Below, one piece after another: positions 12,433 through 25,500 of a stretch of DNA of 64,000 bases. Position 1 is the stretch's first letter. Each line of letters starts with the position of its first letter. Both the position numbers and the translations under genes were made by a program. This stretch comes from Eudromia elegans (Eukaryota > Chordata > Aves > Tinamiformes > Tinamidae). The DNA lies in contig PTEX01000049.1 of assembly GCA_003342815.1 (NCBI GenBank), forward strand, positions 2,904,620-2,968,619, written 5' to 3'. The notes beneath the pieces were generated by a model. That model searched no databases and was not told where the DNA came from. It saw only the letters and a list, made by a program, of their open reading frames with translations.

Positions 12433-15400
12433 TAATGGGGATTCTCACTAGGGGCACTTTTTTTTCACAAAAAAAAGTCGTGAAAAGCCACACAGGTTTC
12501 TTTGAAAAACGCTAGCCTGAACTGTAAAAATTAGGAACAAAACAAACTTTAATGTCTCCTTACCCCAAAATTCCGATTCCTTCCAGGCTGTGATATGCAG
12601 AAAGCTTTACTGACAAACTGCTAGTAGCACGGTTGTAGAAAATAACACCGTCACTTCACTCGTACTGTTCAGAGGTAACACTGGAGGTGAAAAGCAGCTC
12701 TCCTTGTTTCCATAGTTCTTCATGAATCAGAAAAAAATGCTTTTAAAACAGAGCTAGAAATTGCAGGGAAAGGGGCCCTTCTCCCCTGAAACACACAGCC
12801 CCGGTTGTGGCTAACAGGAAGGACGACACTCGTAGGCCTGGTTCTGCAAACTGCTCTTTCCTGCGGTCTCACTTGAAACTCAGTATTGCACAAACGGGTC
12901 GGTTCATTTTTGTGCAGAACCGTACAAATCCCACCACACAACCACAGCCTGGGTGCAAATGGGTGGCCAGGAACCTGCACCTGCAACTCATTGTGTGTCC
13001 CAGGTGCTACCAGTGGCTGCTAATGGGAAGACAAAAGCCCTCAAGATGTCACCTCTACAGGCCACCAGGGCTAAATTCAGGTGTTGTGCCACACCAGATT
13101 CATCTAGGACACCCTTTTATTTGTCTTCCAGAAATCAAATGCTTAGCAACACGCTCTATGTTCACTGAGTTCAGCTTGGTAACAAGGTAGAAAACTGTTT
13201 TTTGCTGCTGTTGTTTGTTTTCCTCTCAATAGGATATTGCTTGGAATCTAATCTCAGTTTTAACCTGGTTCAGAAGCAAATTCAAAACTTATTTCTCAAA
13301 TATTTTCAATGGGCTATGAGGTTTGTTTGCCACCAAGGAGACATGTCTATAACAAGATATTGGATTTGTTGTGTAGTTGTTTGTTACAGCCACAGTAAAC
13401 TTGTCTTCTGCAGAGGTCTGCTCAGCTAATGTCCTGTAATTTAAAATGTTTTGGCATATTTGTAGGTCAAACCAGAAGCGCTCAAAGCAGTGCACAACAT
13501 TTCAAGAAGTAGATGGATTCAATGTGTTTCAGGAGAGCAAAAATAAGCTTAGAGGTTAAATCCAAAAGAGACAAGAAACAAGCTGTATTAGATTAATGGA
13601 TCATCACATTGCTACACCACGTTCCTCAGAGGGCATTTTGAACCCTAGCTGAGACCAGAGCTTTTCTGAGCTGTGCCAGGGACTACAGAAATGTGCATGC
13701 AGAACCTTTCACTTTAAGTAATTTCATACAGACCTTATGTGAACCCATCCTCTGGCAAACTATTTAGTATGTTTATCTGGTTCATGACAACATATCTAGG
13801 TACCTGGAATCACTTAGACACACACTTAGAATCACACAGAAATAACATATTTCATATGTAAATTTATGCAACACATCACAGAATTTATATGGTTCATCAC
13901 TAAGAATAAACTTTTTAGGTACTCACTTGTGTATGGTCACTAGCATGAGTGCAAGATCCAGTGCAAAGTTCAATTCAAAGATTTATTTATTAAAATACCT
14001 TTTCACATTCCCTATGGTAACACATTTGTATGGACACTGGTGGAATGCTAGAATGAACATTTGCCAACAGAAAAGCATTATGAAGTAATTTATGAAAGAT
14101 TTATGATACAAACAACATTTTCATAGGGAACAATAAATTAAAGAGATACTAGCCAGTAACTGGAAATACTAAATGTGCTTGGAATGAGGATAGAAAATCC
14201 TTTTGTATTTCGTGTTGTTTTTGTGCCTCTGATGCAATGCACAAAGCAATAACTGTATATGTATATACAAATCCATATCCTCTCTTTATTTACTAACTAA
14301 AATGAGAACCTTCTTATCTTTGGCCTAGATCTTGTAGTAATTTAATCTGCAGTAAGAAAAGGAGATAAATTGGTCAAAGACCAATTGGTTGAAGGGTTGA
14401 GGACAGTACTTTTTAGTTTTCTATTTTATTAAGACTAATGTGACTGAGAAGAACATAATTAGATCCAGGTTTAGAATTGAATCTCTCCAGCCTGAAATTT
14501 ATAGCCAGTTTTACTGAACCCCTAATTTGAAAAAGCATTCCAGTACTGTTTTGGATTGAATGTGACTTTCAAAAACCATGATAGTGGTTTATCATCATAA
14601 AGAGAAATAGGATAGAAATTAAGCTGCAAACTAGATGCAAGTACAACTTCGGATCCCTCCTAACTATCCAATGAATATGGATTATACATAACAGGATTTT
14701 CAGACACAAACTCATTGACTAGGTGTCATATATCCACCTACCAGAGACCTATATTTCACATCATCCAAAATAACTATGATGGGCAGATATTTCTTGAAGA
14801 ACCATCACAAAACAAAACAACCAACCAAGAACACCAAATAGCATTAGAACTTTTAGAGGAGGAAAGCAATTTAGCAAAGAACATTTGTACCTCTATTGAG
14901 AGAAGCAATTGGTAAAGTACTGAATCTTTGAACAGTTGTTCAAGTTTTTAGAGATCTCAGAGTTTGCTCTGCCATTAGACCCATTGTTGCAATGTAACAT
15001 CCGAGCTAGCTAGAAATTAGCTGGCTCCAAACCTTGTAGCAGTCCAGCTGCTGCAGCACAAGGAGCTCAGCACAAGCTGCAACAAGTCAAAGCGCATGAC
15101 TGGCCAGGCTGGGCTGAGCTCTGTTCTGCCATAGTAGTGTTATTAATAACCAAATTAACTAGTTTAAAGCAAGCTTTGATATCTAGCATCACAGTAGTTA
15201 CTGCACTATAGAAATGTATTTCCTTAGCTGTAGATTTCCCTTCTGTTTCCTCAGAGCATGATCAACTGGAGGTTAAAAAGACAAAATTGCATTAGCGGGA
15301 GAAATTATAGATGGGAAGCTAGGTCAGTGGTTTCCAGAGCCACTTTCCTATGAGAATTTTTATTTATTTTTTCCATTAAATGCATTAAGAACATTTCCAT

Positions 15401-16802
15401 TGACCCCCTGAGGAAATAAACTTTGAAAAGAAGAGCCTGGCATACTCATAAACCGAGTTTTTTAAACAGCTGCAACATCTTCCATCTTGATTTCTTCTGC
15501 CAGTTGATGTTTGAGATGGCTGTCTAAGTAGCATCAGGAGGCCCTTGTATTCTCTGTTGACAACAAGACCAAAAAAAAGAAAAAGTATGAATATAAATGT
15601 ACCTCTATTCTCTCCTGCCTTCAAAATAAAAATTTCAAATATAATAACACATTCCTTAGAGCACTGTGCAATGAGCTAATAAAAACTCACAGCTTCCTGG
15701 GGAGATGGTAGTATAACCATTCATTGGATGAAGAAGGACACAAGACAGCAGGAGATTTAGATTAACAGTTCCAGACTGGACTACAACACAGTTAGGCACC
15801 AACTTTTGTAACTGGGCACTTAGTGATGAAAGTTGGATTCTTGTGAAAACTGCTGGCACCTAACATATCTGAAAGGCCCTTTCTTTACCAACTGACATTA
15901 AATGCACAGTTAGGCTCCTAGTTTCAGTACTAGGAACCTTGGAAAAACCTTTCCTCAATAAGCACCTGGGGTATCCCAACTGTCACCAATGCAGCATCTA
16001 ACATGCATGGTGTTTCTACAAGAATCCACTCCTTAGATTATGGTCTCTATTCAATACACAGTGGGTAACAGAAACCTGGCACTGACAACTGCAAAAGGCA
16101 ATGTACAGATGGCAGAGAAATCTGTGCTAATCGGTAGGAGATGCTAAGGAAAATTCCCAGACTTCACATTACAAGACAGAAATAATTCTGTCCACTGAGG
16201 ATTAGCAACTGTCAAGTCTTTCCTGACATTAGTTGCCAAAGCAAGTTGTCCTCCCACAAAAGTCTGCTAAGAATACGTGGTGGCCTCTAATCTAATAGTT
16301 TAATCTGTCAGCACTGAGGTGGCTAATTCCTTTTGTGTACTTACCCCCAAGGATTTGCCCCATGACTCAGAGGCAGGAATTCCTGGTTTATAATTCAGTG
16401 TTTATTTCAGAGGATCACCTTGTTTTTCATATCCTGACTGCCTGAAATCCCTCCATAACATTAAATGGACACATCCTTCATCTTCATTTCCCTTCTAAAG
16501 CTATTGTGCCATGTTTCAATGCACAGTTAAACAGATGCCAGGTCCCACTTCAGAGCTGGCTGCATTTCGCTGGCAAAGAGTGAAAGCAATTCTTTTACCA
16601 CAGAGAATTTATAAAATGTTTTTGAGATAACCTGGTAAAGATGACTGAGATAGAGTACCTTAAAAAAAGAGACATTTCTGCACATAGTTTGAAATTGGTC
16701 AGGTTTCTATCTCAGACGGTACATTCTGAGGTGGTACAAAAGGCAGCTAGAAGTACACTTTGTCCTGACCCAGACTGCCAGGCCACATATCCTCCAGAAC
16801 AG

Positions 16803-16827
16803 AATCAAACAAACAAACAAACAAACA
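16803..16827 (+). repeat. (CAAA)n microsatellite
   Basis: About six tandem CAAA/AAAC units. Confidence 0.85.
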
Positions 16828-17739
16828 CATCTAAGAGGTAACGGGGGGGAGGAGGTATGAAGTCAGAATGTACCGCTGAGGTAAATCCAACACAATACCA
16901 ATTAGTATTTGGCGAAGTGGCTATCTCATTGTTAAGATATTTCCTTCAATATGTTTTCAGAAACTGAGACCATTAAATAACTTAGAAAGATTGCCAGCTC
17001 TGATTTCAGGAAGGAAACCTCCTCCCAGTTCCTCTCTAAGCAATTCATTTCTTTTGCAAATACTTCCTATGGATGGCATTTAAGACACAAATTCCTAAAA
17101 CAGACGAGAAAGAGGGAAGGAACCTCCAAACCAAAGATCTGGGCTCATTTCTAAATGCCCCGAAATCTAAATGCCTGGTATTCAGGTTCAAGTTACTCAG
17201 GTTCAAGTTATTCTGGACCGCAAATCAGACTTTGTAGTGCAATTAGGCCCTTATACAATTTAAATAATTCAGACTGTAACAACAAATAATGCATTTTTTC
17301 TAACACATCACCCTTCAAACACTTCCAATGGGTCTGTATAATACAACAAGTATTGTTAACACAACAATAACCCCAGCACACAGGCTTTATTAAAAGCCCT
17401 GAGCTCAATTTGATCTCGGTCTCACAGTGAAGATGGAACATAGTTCCTTAGTTTCCATGCTGGATTATATTTATTCTGACAGAAGCTACTTGGAGGCAAA
17501 GACAGAAGCAGGGCTAGTGCTCATTAAAATGATTTTCTTCATCTTTCTCTTCCATAGTGCGATACTCTGTTTTGCCTCTGACAGCTGGAGGATCAAGGCA
17601 GAAGTTAATATTATCTGAGGAGTGGGACCCACACTATTACTTTAATTAGGGAGAGAAAAGGGCAGCAGGATCTAATGCCAAGTTTCCATAATCATCACTA
17701 AAGTAAAACAGTTGCATATCCCCCTGCCTCTGAGGAAGA

Positions 17740-17759
17740 ATAAATAAATAAATAAATAA
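17740..17759 (+). repeat. (AAAT)n microsatellite
   Basis: Four to five tandem AATA units. Confidence 0.8.
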
Positions 17760-18371
17760 GCTCTCAACAAAATGCTACCACTTGGAGAAAGTCAAATTCT
17801 ACAGGCCTGTTGCTTGAGAGGTCTCTGCAGTCACCAACCATCCAGTATTTCCTGTGATTATGGATCAGCCCAGGGCCTGAGGGCCTCCTTTCACTCACAA
17901 ATTAGAGGAGGCACAGATCTAAGACAATTTTGCACCGAACCAAATAATTCATTTGTTTGTGAAGGAGCAGAACAGTTGGGGAGGAAGTTTAAGCCACTTG
18001 ATCAGTTTATAGGGGCTCTTTAGTTTTGAGGAGTAGGATCAACAACTCCCTCTCATTTGGTCCAAAGCTCTGCTGTACACTCAAGTTAAATACCAAGAGA
18101 AAATGAGTTACAGAAGAAAACAACTGCAAAACAATGATGGAAATCACCTTGCCTCTTATGTGCTCATTGGCATTGCCTAGAAGATGGGAGGATGGATGGG
18201 AAGATGGAAAATCTATGAAGAAATTTATCTGTCCAGTCCCAGTCCACTACAATCACTTATCTGGAGAGCTTGAAAGAATGGTGCTGCTTTTTGTCACAGA
18301 TTTTTGGGGAAATAGAAGTAAGCATTCAAGAGTCAGAAAATAGGGAATTGTTTTTGCCATATCTTTGGAAG

Positions 18372-18372
<1 letters not shown>

Positions 18373-18415
<43 letters not shown>
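18373..18415 (+). repeat. (ACT)n microsatellite, about 14 units
   Basis: Perfect trinucleotide run of 43 bases. It is not inside any exon that could be resolved. Confidence 0.95.
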
Positions 18416-19530
18416 AAGGAACGTTTACTACATTAAGTACATGAGCATAACTAATAAGGAGGCATAACCAGAGCAGTTAGTTTGACTTATTTTTAGAGAA
18501 TTGAGAGCAAAGAATAAAAACAAACGTTTAAACTAAGAGAGACAATGACATTATAAACCTTACCGGCCTGTTAATATATGTCTGTTTATCGTAACACAAT
18601 CTGTGACCTTCAGTGCTCTGCCAATGTCCGTAAATAATACAATGGGCTGCTTTTTTATCCCATGGGGACGTGAGTGCTGATGGAACTTTTCAAAATTCAA
18701 ATGGATGCCATAAACTGACGTAGGCTGGGCTATTGTGAGTCTTATTTATGAGTCTCTCTCTTTTCTTAAGTACATGTTCCAAAGTCGATGGCAAGAAAAT
18801 ACACTGCTTGCCTTGTTTGAGGTTGGGCTAGATAACTTATCTAACTTTTATGAAAGTTCTCTAAAAACTTATGTTCCCTGCCTCTTGGATTCCTTCAGTG
18901 TAGAGGAACAGCTCATTCAAAGCATTCACTTTTTTTTGCCTCTTGTGCTATAAGTATATTATTTTCTCTGATTTTTTTTTAGCTCTATAAAGTTGGTCAC
19001 TATATTGTTCACACCTTGAACAACTAAGGAGATTCATTAGCATGAAACACACTAACCATTTTTTTTCAGAGAGAAAGCTGAGAACAACAACTCTCTGCCC
19101 CCAGTTAGGTGTTAACCAGCTTAACAGATTCTCAGAACTGAGTCTTGAATGATTCAGCTCCAATTAGCCTGAAGCAAGCAGCAGCCGTGCCCAACCTTGG
19201 GCCATGCTGTCAGAGTAAGTATCTGTGATATATATCCTAAATGGTGCAGCTGTTCACCATACAACTTATCAAAAGATCTGTATTTATCACCTGCCTGCCA
19301 TACTAGTGCTATCAAATACTAGTCAATTCCACGGCTTTTAATGCTGACCATACGTTAAATGTATCATTGCAAGTCTGTTTAGAAAGAACATACATGAAGG
19401 GGTTGCCCAATTCCTACCAGTAAAAGTTGTGAGCAATAAATAAATAATGAGAAACAAGGCAGGACTTGAATGTTACTTCATTAGATGAACAGTTTCTATC
19501 TTTAGTTGCTCACTTTAAATGCATACTTAC

Positions 19531-19553
19531 AGAATGCCTGCTTTCCACAGAAT
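19531..19553 (-). CDS. PECAM1: PECAM1 23-base microexon
   Basis: After the acceptor TTTTGCAG, 23 bases encode DSVESRHS (first base from the previous exon), ending at a consensus GTAAGT donor. Human CD31 has DAVESRYS at the same place. The intron upstream of it is about 6.5 kb. If the donor is not used, translation continues VSMHLK and stops at 19511-19513. Confidence 0.85.
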
Positions 19554-22500
19554 CTGCAAAATAAAATAAAATTCATAAACTGAGAAATGGCCCACTGCAG
19601 AATGATCAATTTTATGTTCCAGAAAATTCTTACTGGTTGGTCTACTGCAAGTACCTGGCTAGGACCAGTCCTTTCAAAGACCATCTTAAACGGAAGAGAG
19701 CCTTGGATATGGCTGCGAGCAAAAGTCTCTGCAGTGTTAATAGCCTCTACTGAGAGCACAAACTGTTACCAGATAAAAAAGAATCTTCCTTTTAGAGGCA
19801 AGTTCTCAGGAGCATTATACTTCCTTTTCCAAGTCCTTGCCAGGAAAATAACATGTTGCAGAAATCCGGTGTACAGTACAATTTTCAGAGATAAATATGA
19901 TCCCATGAAGACACCTGATGTCTGATTAATCAAGAGATGTTTGTCCCCAGGGAAGGCCTGAAAACCAGTGGGAAGTCTTTCCAATTAGGATCATTAAACT
20001 TTAAAATTAGACCTTAAACTTAGTTTTGGAATTAGCTATTTAGAGACTTCAAATATTACCTTCAGATAGTAAAAACATAAATATTTCTTTGCCTCGAAAA
20101 GTAAGACAATTTGGAGACATAAGGAAAGTAACTCCTCTTTCAGAAGAGTTTAAAGGACTCTGTTTGTGTGGCCTGTTAAGGTGTTTCACACATGATAAAA
20201 GTAAGTGCTGAATCCTGGAGGCTATTTTCTTGGGAAGTATGTCAAATTCAGTGGAGAGAGGCTGTGTCAAGGAAATCTATCTAATGTCATTAGAACATTT
20301 ATTTAAATAATGTTTGAATAGTGCTTTGAAATTGTCAAATGAAATATATTATGACAAATATTACCCATTGTTATGGCTAGTAAAAAATGTAAAGAGATCT
20401 TAATAAAGGTCTAGAAAATCCCCCGACAGACAGTATAACAAATAAGGAAACTGAACAGAGGTGAATCTAACCATTAACAGCAGTAGCGTGTCAGTGTGTC
20501 TCTCCTTTATGATTATATCCATGTGTATTGTTTGCGCAGTTAAGCTCACAAAGTTCTTACCATCAGCATTTTTATCACATTAGGATTATAATTCTGCTTC
20601 AGTGAAAGTTGCAGTACAGAGTCAGGCTGTGACTTCTGAAACGCAGAGATGCTCAGAAGGTACCAATCTCTGTATATGATGAGGTATGTCTGAAACAGCG
20701 CTGCTCACAATGTTTAGTCTAGCAAAAGGGTTAAAAAATCATGTGCCTACAGTCCATTACTCTGTTAGGTGCATAACATTAATTTCAGCATGGATTTTAT
20801 CCCAAAGTTATTTGGCAATTTTGTTAAGAAACCAAATTACATTGGAAAGATGTAAAAGACTTTTATGCTCTGAAAGAAGACAGCACTGAACAAAAACGCC
20901 AGTAGCCCACCGCTACATCAAAGCACGACTTGAGTGGAGAAAACTATATGTATAGGTTTATGAAATGAGGTATCCACAGACCACCGTTTAGGCCTATGTC
21001 ACCATGCATTGTGCTCACAGAAAGGAGGAAATGAGAAATTTTGTATAAATTCCAAACTTCAAACAACGGGATGTTTACAACTCCAAAGCTCCTTAGTCAC
21101 AATAACAGATATCCCACCTCCACATAAACTGTCACCCTGAACAAAATAACGTGACTTTCTAGCCAAGTGTCACATCAGTGCAAGGAGAAGGTCTCACACT
21201 GAGTCCTTTGAAGATGGTGCTAAATCGCCTTACAATTTTTAAAAAGGTACCAACCAGGTATGTCTGCGAATATCCTCTAACAAAGGCACAATGACAGCTG
21301 GATGCTGCCTTTGCAGATTCTCTGCCAAGTCAATCTTTTCACAATCTACTTTTTTTTCTTCCTGTTGTAAGCATGCAGCATTTTTTACTCCACCTGAATT
21401 GATTTTACTGTGACGAAAGGGAGCAGAGAGGGAGCAAGAGAAGCCTAGCGTTCCCTCTATTAACAAAAACAGGAAAATGGAGATACGCTGGACTCTAGTC
21501 ACACAACAACAAAAAAAAAAAANAAAAAAAAAGGAAAAAAAAAGAAAATAGGTTTACTTCTATAGCAGTGGCAAAATAGGATTTAAATGTTATGTTAGAA
21601 GAACCAAAGCAATAAAAGATCTTAATTTCCAGCACTAGTAACTTCTAAAAGATTACCAAGTATAATAGAGATAGGTACTTCTATGGATTCCTGATGGATT
21701 TAAATTCTTAAATTCTTTTTATCACTTTGCTTTCACAGTTGATGAGGTTTTAAATTCAAATAATATACTTTCAAAAAGAAATACAATAAATGGACTTGCT
21801 GTAAGGAATGAATGCGAGCCCATGTGGCTTAGTTATATATTTTCCTAGTGCCAGCTACTGGAAACCGGGATCAGTAAAGCTCAAGGAAATGTTTGCATTT
21901 CAAGTAGATATTCCTCAAGAAGCTCAAACAGATATTGTTTTCATCTGGTACATCATATGGCAATAGTAGATGCTCTTCTTTCCTTTGCCTTGCCCTGCTC
22001 CACTGATACTCCACTACTATATACACACACAGACACAGAATATATGCTGCACCTACTACTCACAGTCCACCTCAAACATCTTTAACACTGGTGAAAGCTG
22101 GATTATCAGCTGAAGAAGCTAAACTGCAGGCAAATACTACAGTCGGCCAAGGACTTCGTAGGAGCAGTAGCTTCCAACAGACAGGGAATCTTGGCAGGAA
22201 GATTGGGAACAGTATCTTGCACAGGGGTGCACACACACACTCCTGGTTTGCATTTTAGGTTCAAGCAAGGGCAGAAGCTCCCTGCATTTTTGTGTCTTAC
22301 TGAAACCATATGACTTGGCCTGATTTTTCACTGGAGCTCTACTCAGCATTTGGCTCTGGAATCAATGTCTCATAGATCTAGGTTTTGGTACAGAACATGT
22401 CTTGAAATAATAACAGCAATTTTATTTCGGGGGACGGAAAGATTATTTACATGATGGCAGACCACAAGCAGTTAAAATGTGCTCTTAAGGGCTAAATTCT

Positions 22501-25500
22501 GAAGAGCATAATGAACCTCAAATCCTCTGAGCTTCCTTCATGCTGGAAAAGGCTTTCAGTGGGAAATTCTGGCTGAGTATAGAGGTTTTAAGCTGGGGCC
22601 CAGCAGCAGGAAAGTATTTGAGTAGATTTCCTGATTGCTGGAACTGATTTCTAGTAGTTTGTTCCAAACTACTGAACGTAATGGGGATTTCTCATGCCTC
22701 TTTCCACCGGGATATATTTATTTTTCCATAGTACATTGTTGGTTGCAGTAGGATTCTTAGAATTTCCTGTCTCGCCACTGCAGTTACCTTCAAGCAACCA
22801 ATTCATTTTTCCAGACTTAGCAGCATAAAGGTTCTGCATTTTGTTCACTAGATTTCCCTTTTCCTGACGAGAAACTAAGAATAGAGAGCAATTTTCTTGC
22901 AGTAAGGCACTAAGAGTTCAACTCAGTGCACATCAAAATCAGTACAAAGCCTATCCCTGGCTTCTGTGAACTTTGGATCTGATGTAGAACAAAAGCAGAG
23001 TTCACCGAAGGCAGGAGGATGTACTCGTACAATGGTTTCCACAAGAAATGCCTTGAAAAACATAAGGAAATCTGCGCCCCAGGACTGGCTCTAGTATCAG
23101 CAGCATGAACTGAGCATGAAACTTACAGTGTCCAAGTAAGGGCTGGAGCTGAGACAAAAAGAAAACTATGGAATACTGCACCCAAGGGAGCCTCCACGCT
23201 TGCTGCAGCCCTCATCACTGCCTCTCCCTCAAGAAGATCCTCAGCAGCCCAGTGAGGATTCCAGCACCGGCAGAGCAGGTAGCACGGGCCTGGGCATTTT
23301 GCCTTTTGGCAGTCTGCTGATTTAGATAATTCATTGTTTTGCTTATGTCTCGGACTGTCTCTGAACAAAAAACAATGACTCTGAGAATGGGCTGACAAAA
23401 ACAGTACTTTAAAGTAGTTCATCCTTATAGGGGTGGGGAACTGCTAGACAGAGGTACAAGTGAGGTACTAAATGTGCCCATTCCCCAGGCTGCCATTTGG
23501 ATGCGTAGCTGATATAAAGTTTGATTTAGAGCTGAGACTTGGAGCTTTAGGTATTTTCTGTAAAATACTAAAGTAACAGTCAACAGCTGTTGGTTGTGGC
23601 AAGGCCAGAGGATTATCTACATTAAGGACCCATGAGTTAGTTAGGATAAGCAGGAATGACAGCTGTGGAGATCAAAATCCAAAATAATTTGGTTATTGAG
23701 ATGGCATCAGCCTTGTTGAGGACATCAGTAAGTGGTCATAAAAACCGGAGAGAAAAATACATTGGCTAAGTCACAAAAATTGCATCAGATATAAAAACTA
23801 GTGACAGCTCTTCAGCTTCCTCTCTAATGGACATAATTCCTGATATGCACAGGCAACTTCCTGAAAAATCATAATGGCTTATGAAGCACTCAATTCTAAT
23901 TACAAAAACCCAAAACACAGACATGACCTGTATGTAATATTAAAATGTTGCATATGTCTTAGGTGTTATATCTTTCAAACAGTGTAGCCAACATTAATCC
24001 TCCAAATCATGTACTTCCCCCAGAGGACACCTATATCCAAACCATCGACTTCCTGACATGGATTCCACTTTCCAACATCAAAAAATCTCACCAAGTTAGT
24101 CAAACCTAGAGAACATCAGAGATATAAAACACTCTCTGTGTGCCACTCATAAAATTCATTTTTCAGAATTGGGTTTTAATGCACCTATATTAATTTATAA
24201 AAGATATATCTATTTCAGGGATCCCCCATTGCAGCTGTACTTTGCTACCTTCTCATCACTCAGCCTACCAAAAACAAAGTAAATATTGCATTTAAGTAGA
24301 ATGTAATGTAACTATCCAAAGCAACCACATTGTAATGTGATGCACTGCTTATCTATTTGAAACACTTTTCCTGTGTGTCAGTCAGGAAAAGCAGATGTGA
24401 TTAAAATAATAAACTGTTAGCTATGTTTCCAAGCATAAGTGAAACTGTAGAATGTTATGTATAAAAGAGCTGGTGAATTGCAAGATTATGGGGTATTTGT
24501 ATATCACCTGGTTAATTTAGCCTAGTCATTTAATCATGCAGTTCCCACCTTAATAAGTGATTTGAATTATAGCTCCACTGTACCATCCTTGAGCTTATGC
24601 TAGCACTCACTAAACAGTCTCCTAGTATATGCAACTTTTTGTTTTCGTGAAAGGCATAGTATTCAGCACCACACCTCAGCAGAAAGAAATGGACAATGCA
24701 GTCAGTTTGCGAAGCTCATTACAGATCCAGTCCAAACTCACCAGAAAACCTTTCAGAACATCAGCTCAGCAGCCCTGAAGGGGGCTGCTTTTTCTTCCTG
24801 ATGCTCCCAGACTATCCTACATGAAGAGCCTAAGCTCTTTGCTGTAAAGGATATGCTGCATTCTCTACAAGGCTGCAAAACTGAGTACAAACTATATGTT
24901 GAGTAGCAAGCTACAAGTCAGGATTCTGAAATTCTGTTCCCAGTGTTGTCACTGTCTAAACACATTGCCTGAAACAAATGATCTAATCTCTGTTTATTCA
25001 ACTGTAAAATGGAGATAGAACTGCCTTATAATTCCTCACAAGGGAATATTATGCAATCTTTTGTAAAGCACCTCAAGGTGCCAGGAAGGATTCCTTAGAA
25101 TCAGAACACTGTGTTGGAGAGTGTGGGAAATCCCATGTTAAATAGGAACATGGCAAAACCTGAAGATGAAAACTTAAGTATTGTACAAAGCCACTTGATA
25201 AGATGGATGGGGAATGGAGAGGAAAATCGACCAGTTTACAGCCCTAATATTTACAAATCAAGACTTTGAAATACAAAGAGAGAAAAGACAATTCTTTGAT
25301 TTAGTCTTTGACAATCTATGAAGAAGTATTCTTAATCTATTGTCTCTGAACTCATTACTGGCAAAACATTTAACTGTCAGTAATTGCCAGTAAGCTGCTT
25401 ATGTCTACATACAAAAATCTTTGTTAAATTCAGGAGCTGAGAAGAGTTGGTGCGGCTGGCACACACAATCTGAGATTATTTGCAATCGTGCTTAAAACAA

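Larger units (their letters stand above)
2361..19530. other. Gene-poor region between TEX2 and the 3' end of PECAM1
   Basis: About 17 kb with no convincing coding exon on either strand. Open frames are short, lack splice context and match no family I recognise. It should contain the last small coding exon and the 3'UTR of PECAM1 (minus strand). I searched for an exon continuing in phase 0 after 19531 and did not find a convincing one. Visible contents are simple repeats (6897, 16803, 17741, 18373) and a lone GC-rich patch at 12365-12432, each listed separately. Confidence 0.6.

Noticed and set aside
15200-15250. Possible PECAM1 last exon encoding ETEGK
   Set aside because: It shares TEG with the human tail end and follows an AG, but the pyrimidine tract is poor and translation runs on for dozens of residues unlike the short human end.
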